Positions 8,846 through 18,807 are shown, numbered from the stretch's first letter. The stretch: DNA of 64,000 nt from Clostridiales bacterium (GCA_017529925.1 JAFXMZ010000024.1:1-64000); one strand, 5' to 3'. Notes: generated by a model from the sequence alone, not told the origin. Made by a program: numbers and translations.

Positions 8846-8911
8846 TTGTGGTTTAACGCCATGACCGGCCCATGGGCACATCATTCATTTCTATGTCGTT
8901 ATAAACCACAA
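8846..8911. promoter_or_regulatory. Paired 10-bp inverted repeats flanking the permease transcription start
   Basis: TTGTGGTTTA (8846-8855) and its exact reverse complement TAAACCACAA (8902-8911) are 56 bp apart centre to centre. The second overlaps the -10 box; the first lies in the leader about 40 bases downstream of +1. Because only one arm would be fully transcribed, this looks like two operator sites rather than an RNA hairpin. Confidence 0.5.
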
Positions 8912-8926
8912 TGAATAGAATGTCAA
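8898..8926 (-). promoter_or_regulatory. SigA promoter of the small membrane protein and permease genes
   Basis: On the minus strand a consensus TTGACA (8921-8926) is followed after 17 bases by TATAAC (8898-8903). The leader to the ATG at 8829 is about 60 bases. Confidence 0.85.
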
Positions 8927-8972
8927 TCAAAAAGTGTTCATTTATTGATATTTATCATCAACAAATGAACAC
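8927..8972 (-). terminator. Intrinsic terminator after rfbB
   Basis: GTGTTCATTT (8934-8943) pairs with AAATGAACAC (8963-8972), with extra inner pairing. On the minus strand the stem is followed by TTTTTGATTG. It ends the operon that closes with rfbB, just before the next promoter. Confidence 0.8.
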
Positions 8973-9004
8973 CTGCTATGCATTCTTATTTTTTCAGGAG
9001 ACCG

Positions 9005-10021
9005 TCATCCCCCGTACATTCTCTCATAATAATCCATATACTCACCGCTTATGATGTCTTCCCACCAGCTGCGGTTCTCAAGATACCACTTTATCGTCCT
9101 GTCGAGTCCGTCCCCGAACTTTGTCTCGGGCAGCCACCCGAGCTCCCCGTGTATCTTCGACGGGTCTATCGCATACCTGAGGTCATGACCTTTACGGTCC
9201 TCAACGAAAGTGATCAGCGACTCGGGCTTCCCGAGCTTATTTAATATGAGCTTCACTATATCGATATTTGCCATCTCATTGTGGCCGCCGACATTGTAGA
9301 CTTCTCCGGGACGTCCGTTCCTGACTATGAGGTCGACCGCCCTGCAGTGGTCTTCGACATAGAGCCAGTCCCTTACATTCTTCCCCTCTCCGTAGACAGG
9401 AAGAGGCCTGTCATTCAATGCATTCGCTATCATGAGCGGTATCAGCTTCTCCGGGAAGTGATACGGTCCGTAATTATTCGAACACCTCGAGACCGTTACC
9501 GGCAGTCCGTATGTGCGGAAGTACGCGAGGACAAGAAGGTCAGCCGAAGCTTTCGATGACGAATAGGGACTCGATGCATGAAGAGGCGTCTCCTCAGTAA
9601 AGAACACATCCGGCCTGTCGAGCGGCAGGTCTCCGTATACTTCATCGGTAGAGATCTGATGGAACCTTATATTCCCATATCTCCTGCAGGCATCCATCAG
9701 GACTTCCGTTCCGATGATGTTTGTCCGAAGGAAGATCTCGGGATCCTCGATCGACCTGTCGACATGAGATTCGGCCGCAAAGTTTATGACTGCGCCGGGC
9801 TTTTCCGAATCGAAGATCCTGTATATCTCTTCCCTGTCACAGATATCGGCTTTATAAAAAACAAAACGGGGCGACTTAAGCGCTTCCTGAAGCGTTGACA
9901 TATTGCCTGCATAAGTAAGCTTATCGATGCAGATGATGCGGTCTTCCGGATGCTTTTCGAGCATGTAGTATATGAAGTTGCTCCCTATGAATCCTGCGCC
10001 GCCGGTTATCAATATGTTCAT
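9005..10021 (-). CDS. rfbB: dTDP-glucose 4,6-dehydratase
   Basis: An extended SDR enzyme that converts dTDP-glucose to dTDP-4-keto-6-deoxyglucose. It has the N-terminal Rossmann motif GGAGFIGSN, the catalytic Thr-Asp-Glu (STDEVYGD) and YSSSKAS with the Tyr and Lys. At 338 residues it is full length. AGGAGAATAACGGG before the ATG at 10021 decides the start; the longer frame to 10078 would overlap rfbA. It is the last gene of the operon read from 18774. RfbC and RfbD are not in this window, so the final sugar may be rhamnose made with genes elsewhere, or another 6-deoxyhexose. Confidence 0.93.
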   Translation of the reverse strand: MNILITGGAGFIGSNFIYYMLEKHPEDRIICIDKLTYAGNMSTLQEALKSPRFVFYKADICDREEIYRIFDSEKPGAVINFAAESHVDRSIEDPEIFLRTNIIGTEVLMDACRRYGNIRFHQISTDEVYGDLPLDRPDVFFTEETPLHASSPYSSSKASADLLVLAYFRTYGLPVTVSRCSNNYGPYHFPEKLIPLMIANALNDRPLPVYGEGKNVRDWLYVEDHCRAVDLIVRNGRPGEVYNVGGHNEMANIDIVKLILNKLGKPESLITFVEDRKGHDLRYAIDPSKIHGELGWLPETKFGDGLDRTIKWYLENRSWWEDIISGEYMDYYERMYGG

Positions 10022-10052
10022 CCCGTTATTCTCCTGTGAATGAGACTTACAG

Positions 10053-10937
10053 TCAGTAGATGACCCTGCCCTCTGCAACGGATCTCAAGTGATCACCGTA
10101 GGGACTGTTTCCATACTTGGCTGCCGCCTCCAGAAGCTTCTCCTTATCTGTCCACTTCTGATAATATGCTATCTCTTCGGGAGCTGATATCGCGATGCCC
10201 TGGCGTCTCTCGATCATCCTCACGAATTCCGATGCATCGAGGAGGCTGTCGGCCGTACCGGTATCAAACCATGCATAGCCGCGGCCGAGCAGCTGGACAT
10301 TCAGCTTGCCTTCATCAAGATACATGTCATTGAGCGATGTTATCTCAAGCTCTCCGCGTTCGGAAGGCACGACCTTTGAAGCCATACTGCTCACGCCCGA
10401 AGGGTAGAAATAAAGGCCGGTAACGACATAATTGCTCTTGGGATCGGCGGGTTTTTCCTCAATGCTTATTACCCTGCCGTCCTCCGAGAATTCAACGACA
10501 CCGAACCTCCCGGGATCGGGAACATAATAGCCGAAGACCGTTGCCTTTCCGTTTTCCGCATCCTCGACCGCCTTATGAAGAGTCTGTCTGAATCCGCTTC
10601 CGTAAAAGATATTGTCGCCGAGGACCATCGCGCACGGATCGTCTCCTATGAAATCCCTTCCGATGATAAATGCCTGGGCAAGTCCGTCAGGCGAAGGCTG
10701 CACCGAGTATTCAAGAGATATCCCGAACTGGGAACCGTCACCCATGAGCTCTTCGACCCTCGAGATGTCTTCAGGGGTGCTTATTACAAGGATCTCCCTT
10801 ATCCCCGCGAGCATGAGCGTCGACAGAGGATAATAGATCATGGGCTTATTGTAGACAGGCAGGAGCTGCTTTGATGTAACAAGAGTAAGAGGATAGAGCC
10901 TCGAACCTGTTCCGCCTGCCAGTATTATTCCTTTCAT
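10053..10937 (-). CDS. rfbA: Glucose-1-phosphate thymidylyltransferase
   Basis: Makes dTDP-glucose from dTTP and glucose-1-phosphate, the first step toward dTDP-6-deoxyhexoses. It opens with [18 protein letters not shown] (nucleotide-binding loop) and contains [10 protein letters not shown] and GDNIFYG. About 294 residues, the usual family size. GGAGG seven bases before the ATG at 10937 sets the start. The product feeds the adjacent rfbB 31 bases downstream. A possible attenuator lies between it and the MBOAT gene upstream. Confidence 0.93.
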   Translation of the reverse strand: MKGIILAGGTGSRLYPLTLVTSKQLLPVYNKPMIYYPLSTLMLAGIREILVISTPEDISRVEELMGDGSQFGISLEYSVQPSPDGLAQAFIIGRDFIGDDPCAMVLGDNIFYGSGFRQTLHKAVEDAENGKATVFGYYVPDPGRFGVVEFSEDGRVISIEEKPADPKSNYVVTGLYFYPSGVSSMASKVVPSERGELEITSLNDMYLDEGKLNVQLLGRGYAWFDTGTADSLLDASEFVRMIERRQGIAISAPEEIAYYQKWTDKEKLLEAAAKYGNSPYGDHLRSVAEGRVIY

Positions 10938-10970
10938 GGTGCCTCCGAAGATGATCTTACCCAAGTATGA

Positions 10971-11006
10971 TACTACAAAAATACCTGCGGGGCGACCTTT
11001 CCCCGC
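10971..11006 (-). terminator. Possible attenuator or terminator between the MBOAT gene and rfbA
   Basis: GCGGGG/CCCCGC (10987-10992 and 11001-11006) forms a short GC stem. On the minus strand it is followed after a few bases by TTTTTGTAG. The stem is short and the T-run offset, so partial read-through is likely. Confidence 0.35.
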
Positions 11007-11035
11007 TGTACTTCCCGTACACATCGAAAAGGGTA

Positions 11036-12622
11036 TCAGTACTGCATGTAGATGAAAGAGGCAGGGTCAAATTTGGGACCGTAGACTCCGAATATGAGAA
11101 CGGCGAAGAATGCCGCGTAGATTATCGCCCAGCGTACGATCAGGTGCTGCCTGTCGAGCATCTCACACACGCTCCCCTTCCTCTGGAGCATCGATACGCC
11201 CCAGACTGCAAGGATAGCCAGAAGCACCACGTTGAGCTGACGGGAACTGATATTGTAGTAAAAGATGCTGTCATCAAAAAACTTCCACGGCCTCAAGTCG
11301 GTAAAGATCTGACCGAGCACCATCTTTGTATTCTTCAGTCCTCCGGGTCTCGTCAGCAGGCGTCCGCCCGCGAAGATCAGGCCTGTCCTTGCCATCCTGA
11401 AGAGATTAAAGAAGAATGAATCGTCCCTGAATCCGAGCTTTTCGTTGGTCTTCCTGAAGAAGGGAGCCAGAAGTTCAGACAGACATATGAGAGTTCCGTA
11501 GTATAGTCCCCATATTAGATACGGCATTCCCGTTCCGTGCCACAGTCCCATAAATATCCATGTGATCATGACGGGAATAAATACTGTTATGAACCGGCTT
11601 ACGGCCTGCGGGAAGTGCTTTTTCGAGAACTTATTGAGCTTCTTCATCTTCGAGGACAGTGTCACCGGCATATAGACATAATCCCTGAACCATCCTCCGA
11701 GCGTGATGTGCCATCTGCGCCAGAACTCCGTAACTGTCTTAGAGAAGAACGGATGATCGAAGTTCTTTTCGAGGGTAACGCCGAATATCTGCGAAGCACC
11801 CGTCACGATATCCATATAACCGGAAAAATCAGTATAGATCTGCACTACGTCGAAAAAGACCGCGAATACGAATATGCTTCCCGAGTGGACGCGGCCGTCG
11901 TAGATCGAAGATACGACCATATTGAGCCTGTCGGCGATAACGAGCTTCTTGAAGAATCCGTAGATCATGAGCTGCATGCCGTGAGCGACTCTCGTACGTT
12001 CATAACGGAGCTCCTTTTTAAGTTCAACACCGAGTTCGTTATATCTCGAGATCGGGCCCTGGATGATGTGAGGGAAATATATCGCGAACAGGAGGAATCT
12101 CAAAAAGTTCCTCTCATGCTCTTCCCTCCTCCAGTAGACATCAAGGAGATAGCCGGCCATCGAGAAAGTATAGTATGAGATACCCAGAGGTATTATGAGC
12201 ATCTCAGCCCTTATGAACGAACCGTTCGTCATATCGAAAAGACCGCTCAGGAACTCATCCAGGTAGCGTGCAAACTTCAGGAATACGAGAAGTCCTATGA
12301 CCGCAGTAAGCGTCAGTACCAGTATCCTCCTGCACTTTTTCTTATACTTTTTCTTTATGCCGTTCTTAAAGGACTTATCGCCGTCACCGTTCTTTATTAT
12401 CCAGTCCTGTGCCCTGTATCTTCTGTCGATAAGAAAGGACCCGCCCCATACGATCAGCGCCTCGGCGATCATTACCGGCAGGAATATCCACTTGCCGACG
12501 ATAACATAGAAGCATATGCTCGCAGCAAGAAGCACACCCCATCTGAACTTAACGGGGCAGATATAGAATACCGTCATCGTGACGAGCAGGAAGATAAGGA
12601 ACGGCAGCGATACTATCGACAT
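11036..12622 (-). CDS. MBOAT O-acyltransferase, DltB/AlgI-like
   Basis: A multi-span membrane protein of 528 residues. It has the MBOAT hallmarks: FARYLDEF, then [17 protein letters not shown], then [20 protein letters not shown], and the catalytic His in [15 protein letters not shown]. DltB moves D-alanine from the DltC carrier across the membrane to teichoic acid; AlgI and PatA relatives move acetyl groups. Here it sits directly after a DltC-like carrier and a DltA-like ligase, so carrier-bound acyl transfer to the polysaccharide of this operon is the best inference. The substrate acyl group is unknown. Confidence 0.9.
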   Translation of the reverse strand: MSIVSLPFLIFLLVTMTVFYICPVKFRWGVLLAASICFYVIVGKWIFLPVMIAEALIVWGGSFLIDRRYRAQDWIIKNGDGDKSFKNGIKKKYKKKCRRILVLTLTAVIGLLVFLKFARYLDEFLSGLFDMTNGSFIRAEMLIIPLGISYYTFSMAGYLLDVYWRREEHERNFLRFLLFAIYFPHIIQGPISRYNELGVELKKELRYERTRVAHGMQLMIYGFFKKLVIADRLNMVVSSIYDGRVHSGSIFVFAVFFDVVQIYTDFSGYMDIVTGASQIFGVTLEKNFDHPFFSKTVTEFWRRWHITLGGWFRDYVYMPVTLSSKMKKLNKFSKKHFPQAVSRFITVFIPVMITWIFMGLWHGTGMPYLIWGLYYGTLICLSELLAPFFRKTNEKLGFRDDSFFFNLFRMARTGLIFAGGRLLTRPGGLKNTKMVLGQIFTDLRPWKFFDDSIFYYNISSRQLNVVLLAILAVWGVSMLQRKGSVCEMLDRQHLIVRWAIIYAAFFAVLIFGVYGPKFDPASFIYMQY

Positions 12623-12631
12623 GTCTTAATG

Positions 12632-12862
12632 TCAGCCTTCCTGTATCTCTTCTATCATGGAGACGATCGCATCGACTGTATCGAAATTCTCATTCTCCAT
12701 ATATTCCATTCCGATCTCGATATCAAACTCATCCTCAAGTGCGGGAATGAATTCCGATATATCGATCGAATTGATCAGTTTCTTCGTGATGATCCCCTCA
12801 GCCTTGTCAAAATCGACATCTCCCCTGAACTGGTTCAGGATATCGATAACCCTCTGTCTCAT
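12632..12862 (-). CDS. Acyl or aminoacyl carrier protein, DltC-like
   Basis: 76 residues, acidic and helical. The phosphopantetheine site is Ser32 in KLINSIDISEF. The usual DSL/DSF reads NSI, so Asp is replaced by Asn while the Ser is kept. The following LEDEFDIEI matches helix II of DltC and ACPs. It lies between the ligase and the MBOAT genes, so it would carry the activated group between them. AcpS, encoded at 46484, could modify it. AGGAGG lies just upstream of its ATG. Confidence 0.88.
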   Translation of the reverse strand: MRQRVIDILNQFRGDVDFDKAEGIITKKLINSIDISEFIPALEDEFDIEIGMEYMENENFDTVDAIVSMIEEIQEG

Positions 12863-12886
12863 GTAACTGTTCCTCCTTATATGTCA

Positions 12887-14314
12887 TTATTCCTTATCAA
12901 GCTTAGAGTACTGTACCTTCCCGTTCTCCCCGCGCGGAAGGACCTCCATATATCTTACCTCTGCGGAGATCTCGTTAAGATGCGTCACTTCGCAGATATA
13001 TCTTCTCATCTCCTCCGTCCTGTCCTTAGCGTCGGTATAGATGATGAGCTTTGCATCGGTTCCTGTCGCGGCAATATCACACCCCTCATACTTCGCTGAG
13101 AGGATCCTCTCGACTTCATCGAGACCGACCCTGAGCCCGTATATCTTCAGGAACCTGCTCTTCCTTCCGGTGATATAGTAAAAACCTTCCTCATCCATTA
13201 CAGCCATGTCGCCGGTCTGAAGGACTCCGTTCCTCATATCTCCGTCCGAAAGCTCGCTTATACATGTCGCATATCCTAAAGTAACATTATCGCCCTCATA
13301 GAAGAGCTCGCCCTCTGTATCGGGAGATGTTATCTCATTGCCCTCATCGTCCTTGAGGAAGAACCTTCCACCCGGGATCGCAACGCCCATACTGCCCGCC
13401 TTTTCGACGGACCGCTCCGGAGGAAGATAACCCATCCTCGAAGTCGACTCTGTGGCGCCGTACATGACGAAGAGCTGCTTCCCGTTCTCCCTTGTCCATC
13501 GCGCGAATTCCTCATGGACCTGCGGAGGCATCTTGCCGCCTGACTGCGTTATATAGCGAAGATCCGGAAGATCGAGCTTATAGTATCTTATCCTCTTGAG
13601 CATCTCGAAAGTATAAGGCACTCCGGCAAATGACGTCGCCTTATGGCCCTTCATGAAATCCCAGAAGGCTTTCTGCATAACGCTCATCCCCGTCAGGAGG
13701 ATCGTCGCACCCTTGAGCAGATGGCTGTTTATGACAGACAGTCCGTAGCAGTAGAACATCGGCAGCGTCGTAACGGGGCGCTCATCTGCGGTTATGCCGA
13801 GATACTGCGCGATCGATTCCGCATTTGCCTGTATATTCTTTCTGCTCTGCCTGACGAGCTTTGAGCTTCCGGTCGTTCCCGAAGTCGACATCAGGAGCGC
13901 CAGCTCATCGAAGAGTTCATATTCACAAGGCTCCGTCCGCTTCATCAGATGGTAGCCGCTCTCCTCGAAGACCGTCTCATATCCGCCGAATATATCGAGC
14001 CTCTCCTCGGGAGAGTATATAAATCCCGGCTTATAAGTATCGATCAGACCGTCGATCAGGCTCCTGTCCGTATCCTTTGAGATAAGTACAGGCACCACGT
14101 TAGAGGCCAGAAAAGCGACATAACCTGATACCGAAGCTATCGAATTCTGACAGAGGCACAGGACAACTTTTCTTGGAACGACATGCTCCCCGACCCTTTT
14201 CGAAAAGGCATCGAGCTCCGAGTATGTCATACTCTTTCCGCTGTCCTCTATGAAGGCTTCCTTATCGCCGTACTTTAAAACTTCATCGTAAAACATCTTC
14301 CGCATGTTCCTCAT
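12887..14314 (-). CDS. AMP-forming acyl/aminoacyl ligase, DltA-like
   Basis: ANL superfamily adenylating enzyme of 475 residues. The P-loop is LMSTSGTTGSSKLVRQS (about 155-172), followed by YGATESTSRMGYL, TGDMAVMDEEGFYYITGR and the C-terminal lid with the catalytic Lys in ENGKVQYSKL. It would activate an amino acid or carboxylate and load it on the neighbouring carrier protein. The substrate pocket cannot be assigned by eye; D-alanine is a candidate but not shown. The exact start is uncertain: ATGs at 14314, 14305 and 14296 are all close to weak ribosome sites. Confidence 0.85.
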   Translation of the reverse strand: MRNMRKMFYDEVLKYGDKEAFIEDSGKSMTYSELDAFSKRVGEHVVPRKVVLCLCQNSIASVSGYVAFLASNVVPVLISKDTDRSLIDGLIDTYKPGFIYSPEERLDIFGGYETVFEESGYHLMKRTEPCEYELFDELALLMSTSGTTGSSKLVRQSRKNIQANAESIAQYLGITADERPVTTLPMFYCYGLSVINSHLLKGATILLTGMSVMQKAFWDFMKGHKATSFAGVPYTFEMLKRIRYYKLDLPDLRYITQSGGKMPPQVHEEFARWTRENGKQLFVMYGATESTSRMGYLPPERSVEKAGSMGVAIPGGRFFLKDDEGNEITSPDTEGELFYEGDNVTLGYATCISELSDGDMRNGVLQTGDMAVMDEEGFYYITGRKSRFLKIYGLRVGLDEVERILSAKYEGCDIAATGTDAKLIIYTDAKDRTEEMRRYICEVTHLNEISAEVRYMEVLPRGENGKVQYSKLDKE

Positions 14315-14342
14315 TTATGTGAGGATCGTAAATATGATCCTG

Positions 14343-15992
14343 TTATCTCCTGTTTATCTTTACTCCGTTTATTATGTAATCTTCATACTGCTTGAACATC
14401 GGGCGTATGATCTCCCTGTCTCTGAATGCAAGGAACGATTGCTTATATGAATCAAAGCAGACCGAGTCGATAAACCATTCGCTCTCCCTGTCAAATACGA
14501 CTATGTTCAATCCTCTGTAATTTCTTGCATATTCCGCTCCCTTACTGGAAAGCGATACCCCGTCACCGGCATAGAATCCCTTGCTCTCTGCCGTAACCTT
14601 ATACTGGTCGTCAATGTTATAGTCTACAGCGAGAGCCTCGTGGGAACTGTCCTCATATACCACATTCCCACGGTCGATTATTGCAATGTAGGAATTCCTG
14701 TGGAGTCCCTTTGAGGTGAAATCAGTCGACAGACCCAGTCTGTGCATCACTTCATTCTTCTCATCATCAAATCCATTCTGACAGTCATCCCTTGCCATTA
14801 TGAAGATGACATATCTGTCGGCATTCTCAAGAAGGATATCGATATAATCTTCAAAATCCGTCTCCATCTGTATCCTCGCAAGATCAACGAGTTTTTCATA
14901 TATCTTCATTTCTTCGTCGTAAAAATCGGACTTTTTCCCGCCGACATCATAATTTTCAGTCAGATAGTCTCCCAGCCACGATGATACCTTCAGACATCCC
15001 AGATAGTTAAGATGCATTCCTCCGTCCAGAAAATCCTTCTGGTAATCGATCCCGAGATCTACATCGTAAAGAAGGTCAATAAACTCGATACCTTCTTCCT
15101 TTGCCACTTTTTTCATATGACGGCTCTTATCTTCGGTCCATGATGATATATAGGTTGTCGGCAGATGCACGCTAGGTATCTTTATCAGCAGGAGTTCACA
15201 GTCGTTCTCATCACACATTCCCTTTATGTCCCGCAGGAGTTCTATGTTCTCTTCGGGAATGACCTTATGCTCCATCCTGTTTGTATTCATGAGTTCTTCG
15301 GCATAGTAATTCATCTCTTTTACGCTCACTGCAGGTTTGCCAATAGCAGTATTGATAGAAAGACCGAAGGAATAATGATCCGCCTGAAGTTTTGAGAAAT
15401 CACGGAAATCCGCTTCGCCTACACGTTCCCACCTGTCATGGTATTTGATTATCGGAATGAGCGAGCTCCAGAAATAATCCTTTGTCGGCATATTGGAACC
15501 CGAACCCTCATTTCTCTTATCCATGATCACCTGAAGGTCATGAGCAAGCCTGACCTTATCAATAGAAAATGGCGCATTGTCCATGACATATGATGTAGCG
15601 GAATTAATGTTACGGCTATTATCCGTAAAATCCAGAAAAAGATTGCTGACATCCATAACGATGACCTTCGGATGCTGTCTCCTGAAGATCTGACTTGTAA
15701 GAAAACGCGAGACCTCGATCGGCTGGCCGCTCGTTCCGACGTTATAGCTGATTATCCCGTGATCCCTGTACAGTTCCATCGGCGATACGGAAACGATGAT
15801 GTGGCTCGTTCCCATAAAAAAGACTTCCTCGGTATCTTCCTCGAGATTATAGAATCCCCTTACCGAAAGTCCGGTATTGTCATAATTGATAGGATAGTTC
15901 CACGATGGCGTCAGCAGTCTCTGGACAGCCCAGAAAAGGACTATCCCCACTGCAAAGAACGAAACCGTGGATACCAGACTCTTTAACTTCAT
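14343..15992 (-). CDS. Membrane-anchored SGNH-type esterase/acyltransferase, DltD-like
   Basis: An N-terminal membrane helix (about 5-25) anchors a large outside domain. The SGNH nucleophile block is FFMGTSHIIVSVSP near residue 60, followed by SYNVGTSGQPIE. The terminal Asp-His pair is in LDGGMHLNYLG near residue 330. The general plan resembles DltD or AlgX-like proteins, but at 549 residues it has about 200 extra C-terminal residues of unknown fold. In this cassette it would finish transfer of the acyl group onto the polysaccharide outside the membrane. GGGGGAG precedes the ATG. Confidence 0.8.
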   Translation of the reverse strand: MKLKSLVSTVSFFAVGIVLFWAVQRLLTPSWNYPINYDNTGLSVRGFYNLEEDTEEVFFMGTSHIIVSVSPMELYRDHGIISYNVGTSGQPIEVSRFLTSQIFRRQHPKVIVMDVSNLFLDFTDNSRNINSATSYVMDNAPFSIDKVRLAHDLQVIMDKRNEGSGSNMPTKDYFWSSLIPIIKYHDRWERVGEADFRDFSKLQADHYSFGLSINTAIGKPAVSVKEMNYYAEELMNTNRMEHKVIPEENIELLRDIKGMCDENDCELLLIKIPSVHLPTTYISSWTEDKSRHMKKVAKEEGIEFIDLLYDVDLGIDYQKDFLDGGMHLNYLGCLKVSSWLGDYLTENYDVGGKKSDFYDEEMKIYEKLVDLARIQMETDFEDYIDILLENADRYVIFIMARDDCQNGFDDEKNEVMHRLGLSTDFTSKGLHRNSYIAIIDRGNVVYEDSSHEALAVDYNIDDQYKVTAESKGFYAGDGVSLSSKGAEYARNYRGLNIVVFDRESEWFIDSVCFDSYKQSFLAFRDREIIRPMFKQYEDYIINGVKINRR

Positions 15993-16036
15993 CTCCCCCG
16001 CAAAAGCCTCTCCCCTTGATTCTGAAACACATTATA

Positions 16037-17257
16037 TCACGAACGGGCGGGCTGACTGTCAATCATATTTACGATCAGTTTATAATCATCGAAAGAATAA
16101 TCGTTCGAACCTGCTATCGTGCATTCCATCTTACTGATCCTTTCCCTGTTATCCATGAGTCGGGAGATCCTTGATGCAAAACTCTCCGGATCCAGCTCGC
16201 AGATATATCCGTTTATACCGTCGTTAATCTGTTCGATCGAACTCGGAATGTTGCTCGTTACGATTACTTTCCCGAGGACCCTGGCCTCAAGGATCGTTGT
16301 ACTGTAACCCTCATTACGGGAAGGCTGGACATAGATCGAACAGTTCTTTATGTAAGGATAGGGATTAGTCCTGTTCCCGGCAAGACAAAAGCAGTCTCCG
16401 ATATCATTTTCTCTTATCAGTGACTCCAACGTCTGTCTTTCTTCCCCTTCACCAATGATAACCCATTTGAATACACAACCTGTCTTCTTAAGGATCGCTG
16501 CTGCCCCTATAGCGATATCGATACCCTTTTCCCTGTTAAGTCTGCACACCGTAACGATGTTGAATCCTTTCCCGGGATCAAACATATCCTGTGTACTTTG
16601 AGAAGCGAGACTTTGTATCCTTTCCGTATCGATATAATTGTGGAATACCTCTGTCTTCTCCGCAAAGTCCGGGAATTCCTTATCAAATGCATCTTTGACT
16701 GCATTTGATACGCAGAATATCCTGTCATATCCGCCGTAGTATCCTCTTGTCCTTCTGAAATAGTCCATATTCTCGACATGGACCCAAGTTGCTTTTCTCT
16801 TCGCCCTGACCTTCCTGTCGCCAAATGCGGTGAGAAAGTTGCCGTATCCATAAAAATCCAGGAGCAGATCATATTCTTCATCCGGCAGACAGGGAGTCAG
16901 TTTCAGCACTGACTCAAACAGTCTGTTACCTTCTCCGTTTACTCTGAATATGATCTGAGAAGATTTATGAATGACCTTCTGGACCGCCCTGACAAGACCG
17001 TTTTTGCTGTAATGCCTGAGCATCGCATCCTGAAGAAAAGAGCGCTCCATAAGCCGGAGCTTTACGCCCTCCGGCATCCTTTCCCTGTTATCACCCTCAT
17101 CGAAAAAGGAGAGTACCGTAACATCACAACCGTGTTTTTGAAGTTCTCTGCACATTCCGATCATGGCATTCTCGGTTCCGCCCGTCCTGAACCACAGATT
17201 CAGGACCAGCACCCTCGTCTTTCGCCCTAAAGATACAGGTAGATTGGGATCTGTCAC
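16037..17257 (-). CDS. GT4-family glycosyltransferase
   Basis: 406 residues with a GT-B plan: N-terminal RVLVLNLWFRTGGTENAMIG, and C-terminal NIVTVCRLNREKGIDIAI and PSRNEGYSTTILEA with the nucleotide-sugar Glu pair (EX7E). It would add a sugar from a nucleotide donor to a lipid-linked chain on the cytoplasmic side. The start is GTG at 17257, overlapping the flippase stop (GTGA) with AGAGGAAAAG upstream. Donor and acceptor are not predictable. Confidence 0.88.
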   Translation of the reverse strand: MTDPNLPVSLGRKTRVLVLNLWFRTGGTENAMIGMCRELQKHGCDVTVLSFFDEGDNRERMPEGVKLRLMERSFLQDAMLRHYSKNGLVRAVQKVIHKSSQIIFRVNGEGNRLFESVLKLTPCLPDEEYDLLLDFYGYGNFLTAFGDRKVRAKRKATWVHVENMDYFRRTRGYYGGYDRIFCVSNAVKDAFDKEFPDFAEKTEVFHNYIDTERIQSLASQSTQDMFDPGKGFNIVTVCRLNREKGIDIAIGAAAILKKTGCVFKWVIIGEGEERQTLESLIRENDIGDCFCLAGNRTNPYPYIKNCSIYVQPSRNEGYSTTILEARVLGKVIVTSNIPSSIEQINDGINGYICELDPESFASRISRLMDNRERISKMECTIAGSNDYSFDDYKLIVNMIDSQPARS

Positions 17258-18774
17258 TCTGCGCTTTTCCTCTTTCTTGTGAGCTTGCCCCTTACCGTCG
17301 TCATGATCTCGGTCATCATCTCATCCTTTAGCAGGAGCATGGCGGATACATAGACTGCCATAAAGCACACTCCTTCACAGGCGAGCTTCGTAAGGTTATT
17401 TATGAGCGCAACCTTCCCGGGTGTGCCCCCTATATTCAGGTCGAATACGATAAACTTTACCCATATAGAGCACGGGATCGCAAGCGATATCGAAGCCAGT
17501 ATCTTCCAGTATCTTATCTTCCTGAAGGAGTCGACTATCGGGTTCTGGTCCTTAATCCTGTGCAGTAGGTAATACTGTACGATAAATACCACCAGTTCCG
17601 CTACCGTCGTTCCGATGGCCGCACCGGTCGCCTTGAGCGGAGGTATGAGTATCAGGTTAAGGATAAGGTCCACGACTGCTCCGGCGATCTCGGAATAGAG
17701 TACATATCTTTCCTTCCCGAGAGGGACCAGTATCTGGATGCCGAGGATATTTGTGATGCCTATGAACAGGAGCGTAGGCATGATCACCGTCATGGCAGGG
17801 ATCGCAGGAAGATATTCATCTCCCGAAAGGAACATGATGCTCTCTGTTGCATAGAACATAAAGAAGACCATCAGCGGAGTCGAGATCACGAATACGAACT
17901 TCAGCGCCTTCTCGGTTATCCTCCTGAAATCTGCCATCTTACCCTGCTCGACATAATATGCGGCTCTCGGAAGGAGTACCGCGCCCAAGGAAGTAACGAG
18001 GCTTACAAGGATCTTCTTGACCTTTACCGATGCGCCGTAATAACCGGTATCGACCTCACCGCACATAAATCCGAGCATCGATGTATCGAGGTGAAGATAG
18101 ATCGTGGTGGCACACGACATCGCAAAGAACATTGCGACAGGCTTCAGATGCTTCTTCCAGTCGCATTTGCCGAGCCCCCTGAAAGAGATATACCTCCGCG
18201 CATGGATAAAGTTCAGTATATTCGATGCCGACGTAGCGAAAATGGATATCGCTCCGTAGATAACGTAGTCATCTTTTTCCTTTATGAAGATAAACAGCGA
18301 AACGAACGCGATCACTTTGAACAGGATCGACCTTGCCGTGATGTAGGAATACTTTTCGAGGCCTCTGTAAAGATAATCTATACCGACGGCATTCAGGATA
18401 AGTGTCATGCTGATGATGAGGAAGAGCGGCTTTTCGCCGTTGATCCTCGGCACAAAGAGCAATACCGGGATAAAGACGGCATATGCGACAAGGCTCATGA
18501 AGACATTGATCGTCATGAGTTCGCGCACTGTCCTGCTCAGGGCCTGCTTGTCATCACGGACCTTGGAACATGCCCTGATACCGTAGGTGGGGATGCCGAG
18601 CTGCGAAAAGAGTGCAAAATAGCTGATTATCGACGTTGCAAAATCAACTTTGCCCGTTCCTCCGGGACCCAGTATCCTCGAAACATATGGAAAAGAAATG
18701 ATGGGGAATATTATGCCCGATATCGTCAAAAGGGCATTCAGTAGAAAATTCTTCTTCAGCGATACATTGCCCAT
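17254..18774 (-). CDS. Wzx-like polysaccharide flippase (MATE/MOP family)
   Basis: About 506 residues with twelve to fourteen membrane helices. The N-terminal motif NALLTISGIIFPIISFPYVS with GPGGTGKVDFA is characteristic of polysaccharide/teichuronic flippases. It would move lipid-linked oligosaccharide units across the membrane. It is the first gene of the operon, just after a SigA promoter. Two ATGs are possible (18783 and 18774); the second has AAGGATGGG at good spacing, the first touches its own ribosome site. Confidence 0.9.
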   Translation of the reverse strand: MGNVSLKKNFLLNALLTISGIIFPIISFPYVSRILGPGGTGKVDFATSIISYFALFSQLGIPTYGIRACSKVRDDKQALSRTVRELMTINVFMSLVAYAVFIPVLLFVPRINGEKPLFLIISMTLILNAVGIDYLYRGLEKYSYITARSILFKVIAFVSLFIFIKEKDDYVIYGAISIFATSASNILNFIHARRYISFRGLGKCDWKKHLKPVAMFFAMSCATTIYLHLDTSMLGFMCGEVDTGYYGASVKVKKILVSLVTSLGAVLLPRAAYYVEQGKMADFRRITEKALKFVFVISTPLMVFFMFYATESIMFLSGDEYLPAIPAMTVIMPTLLFIGITNILGIQILVPLGKERYVLYSEIAGAVVDLILNLILIPPLKATGAAIGTTVAELVVFIVQYYLLHRIKDQNPIVDSFRKIRYWKILASISLAIPCSIWVKFIVFDLNIGGTPGKVALINNLTKLACEGVCFMAVYVSAMLLLKDEMMTEIMTTVRGKLTRKRKSAE

Positions 18775-18807
18775 GCATCCCATCCTTCTTTTTATTATTT
18801 TCAGAAC

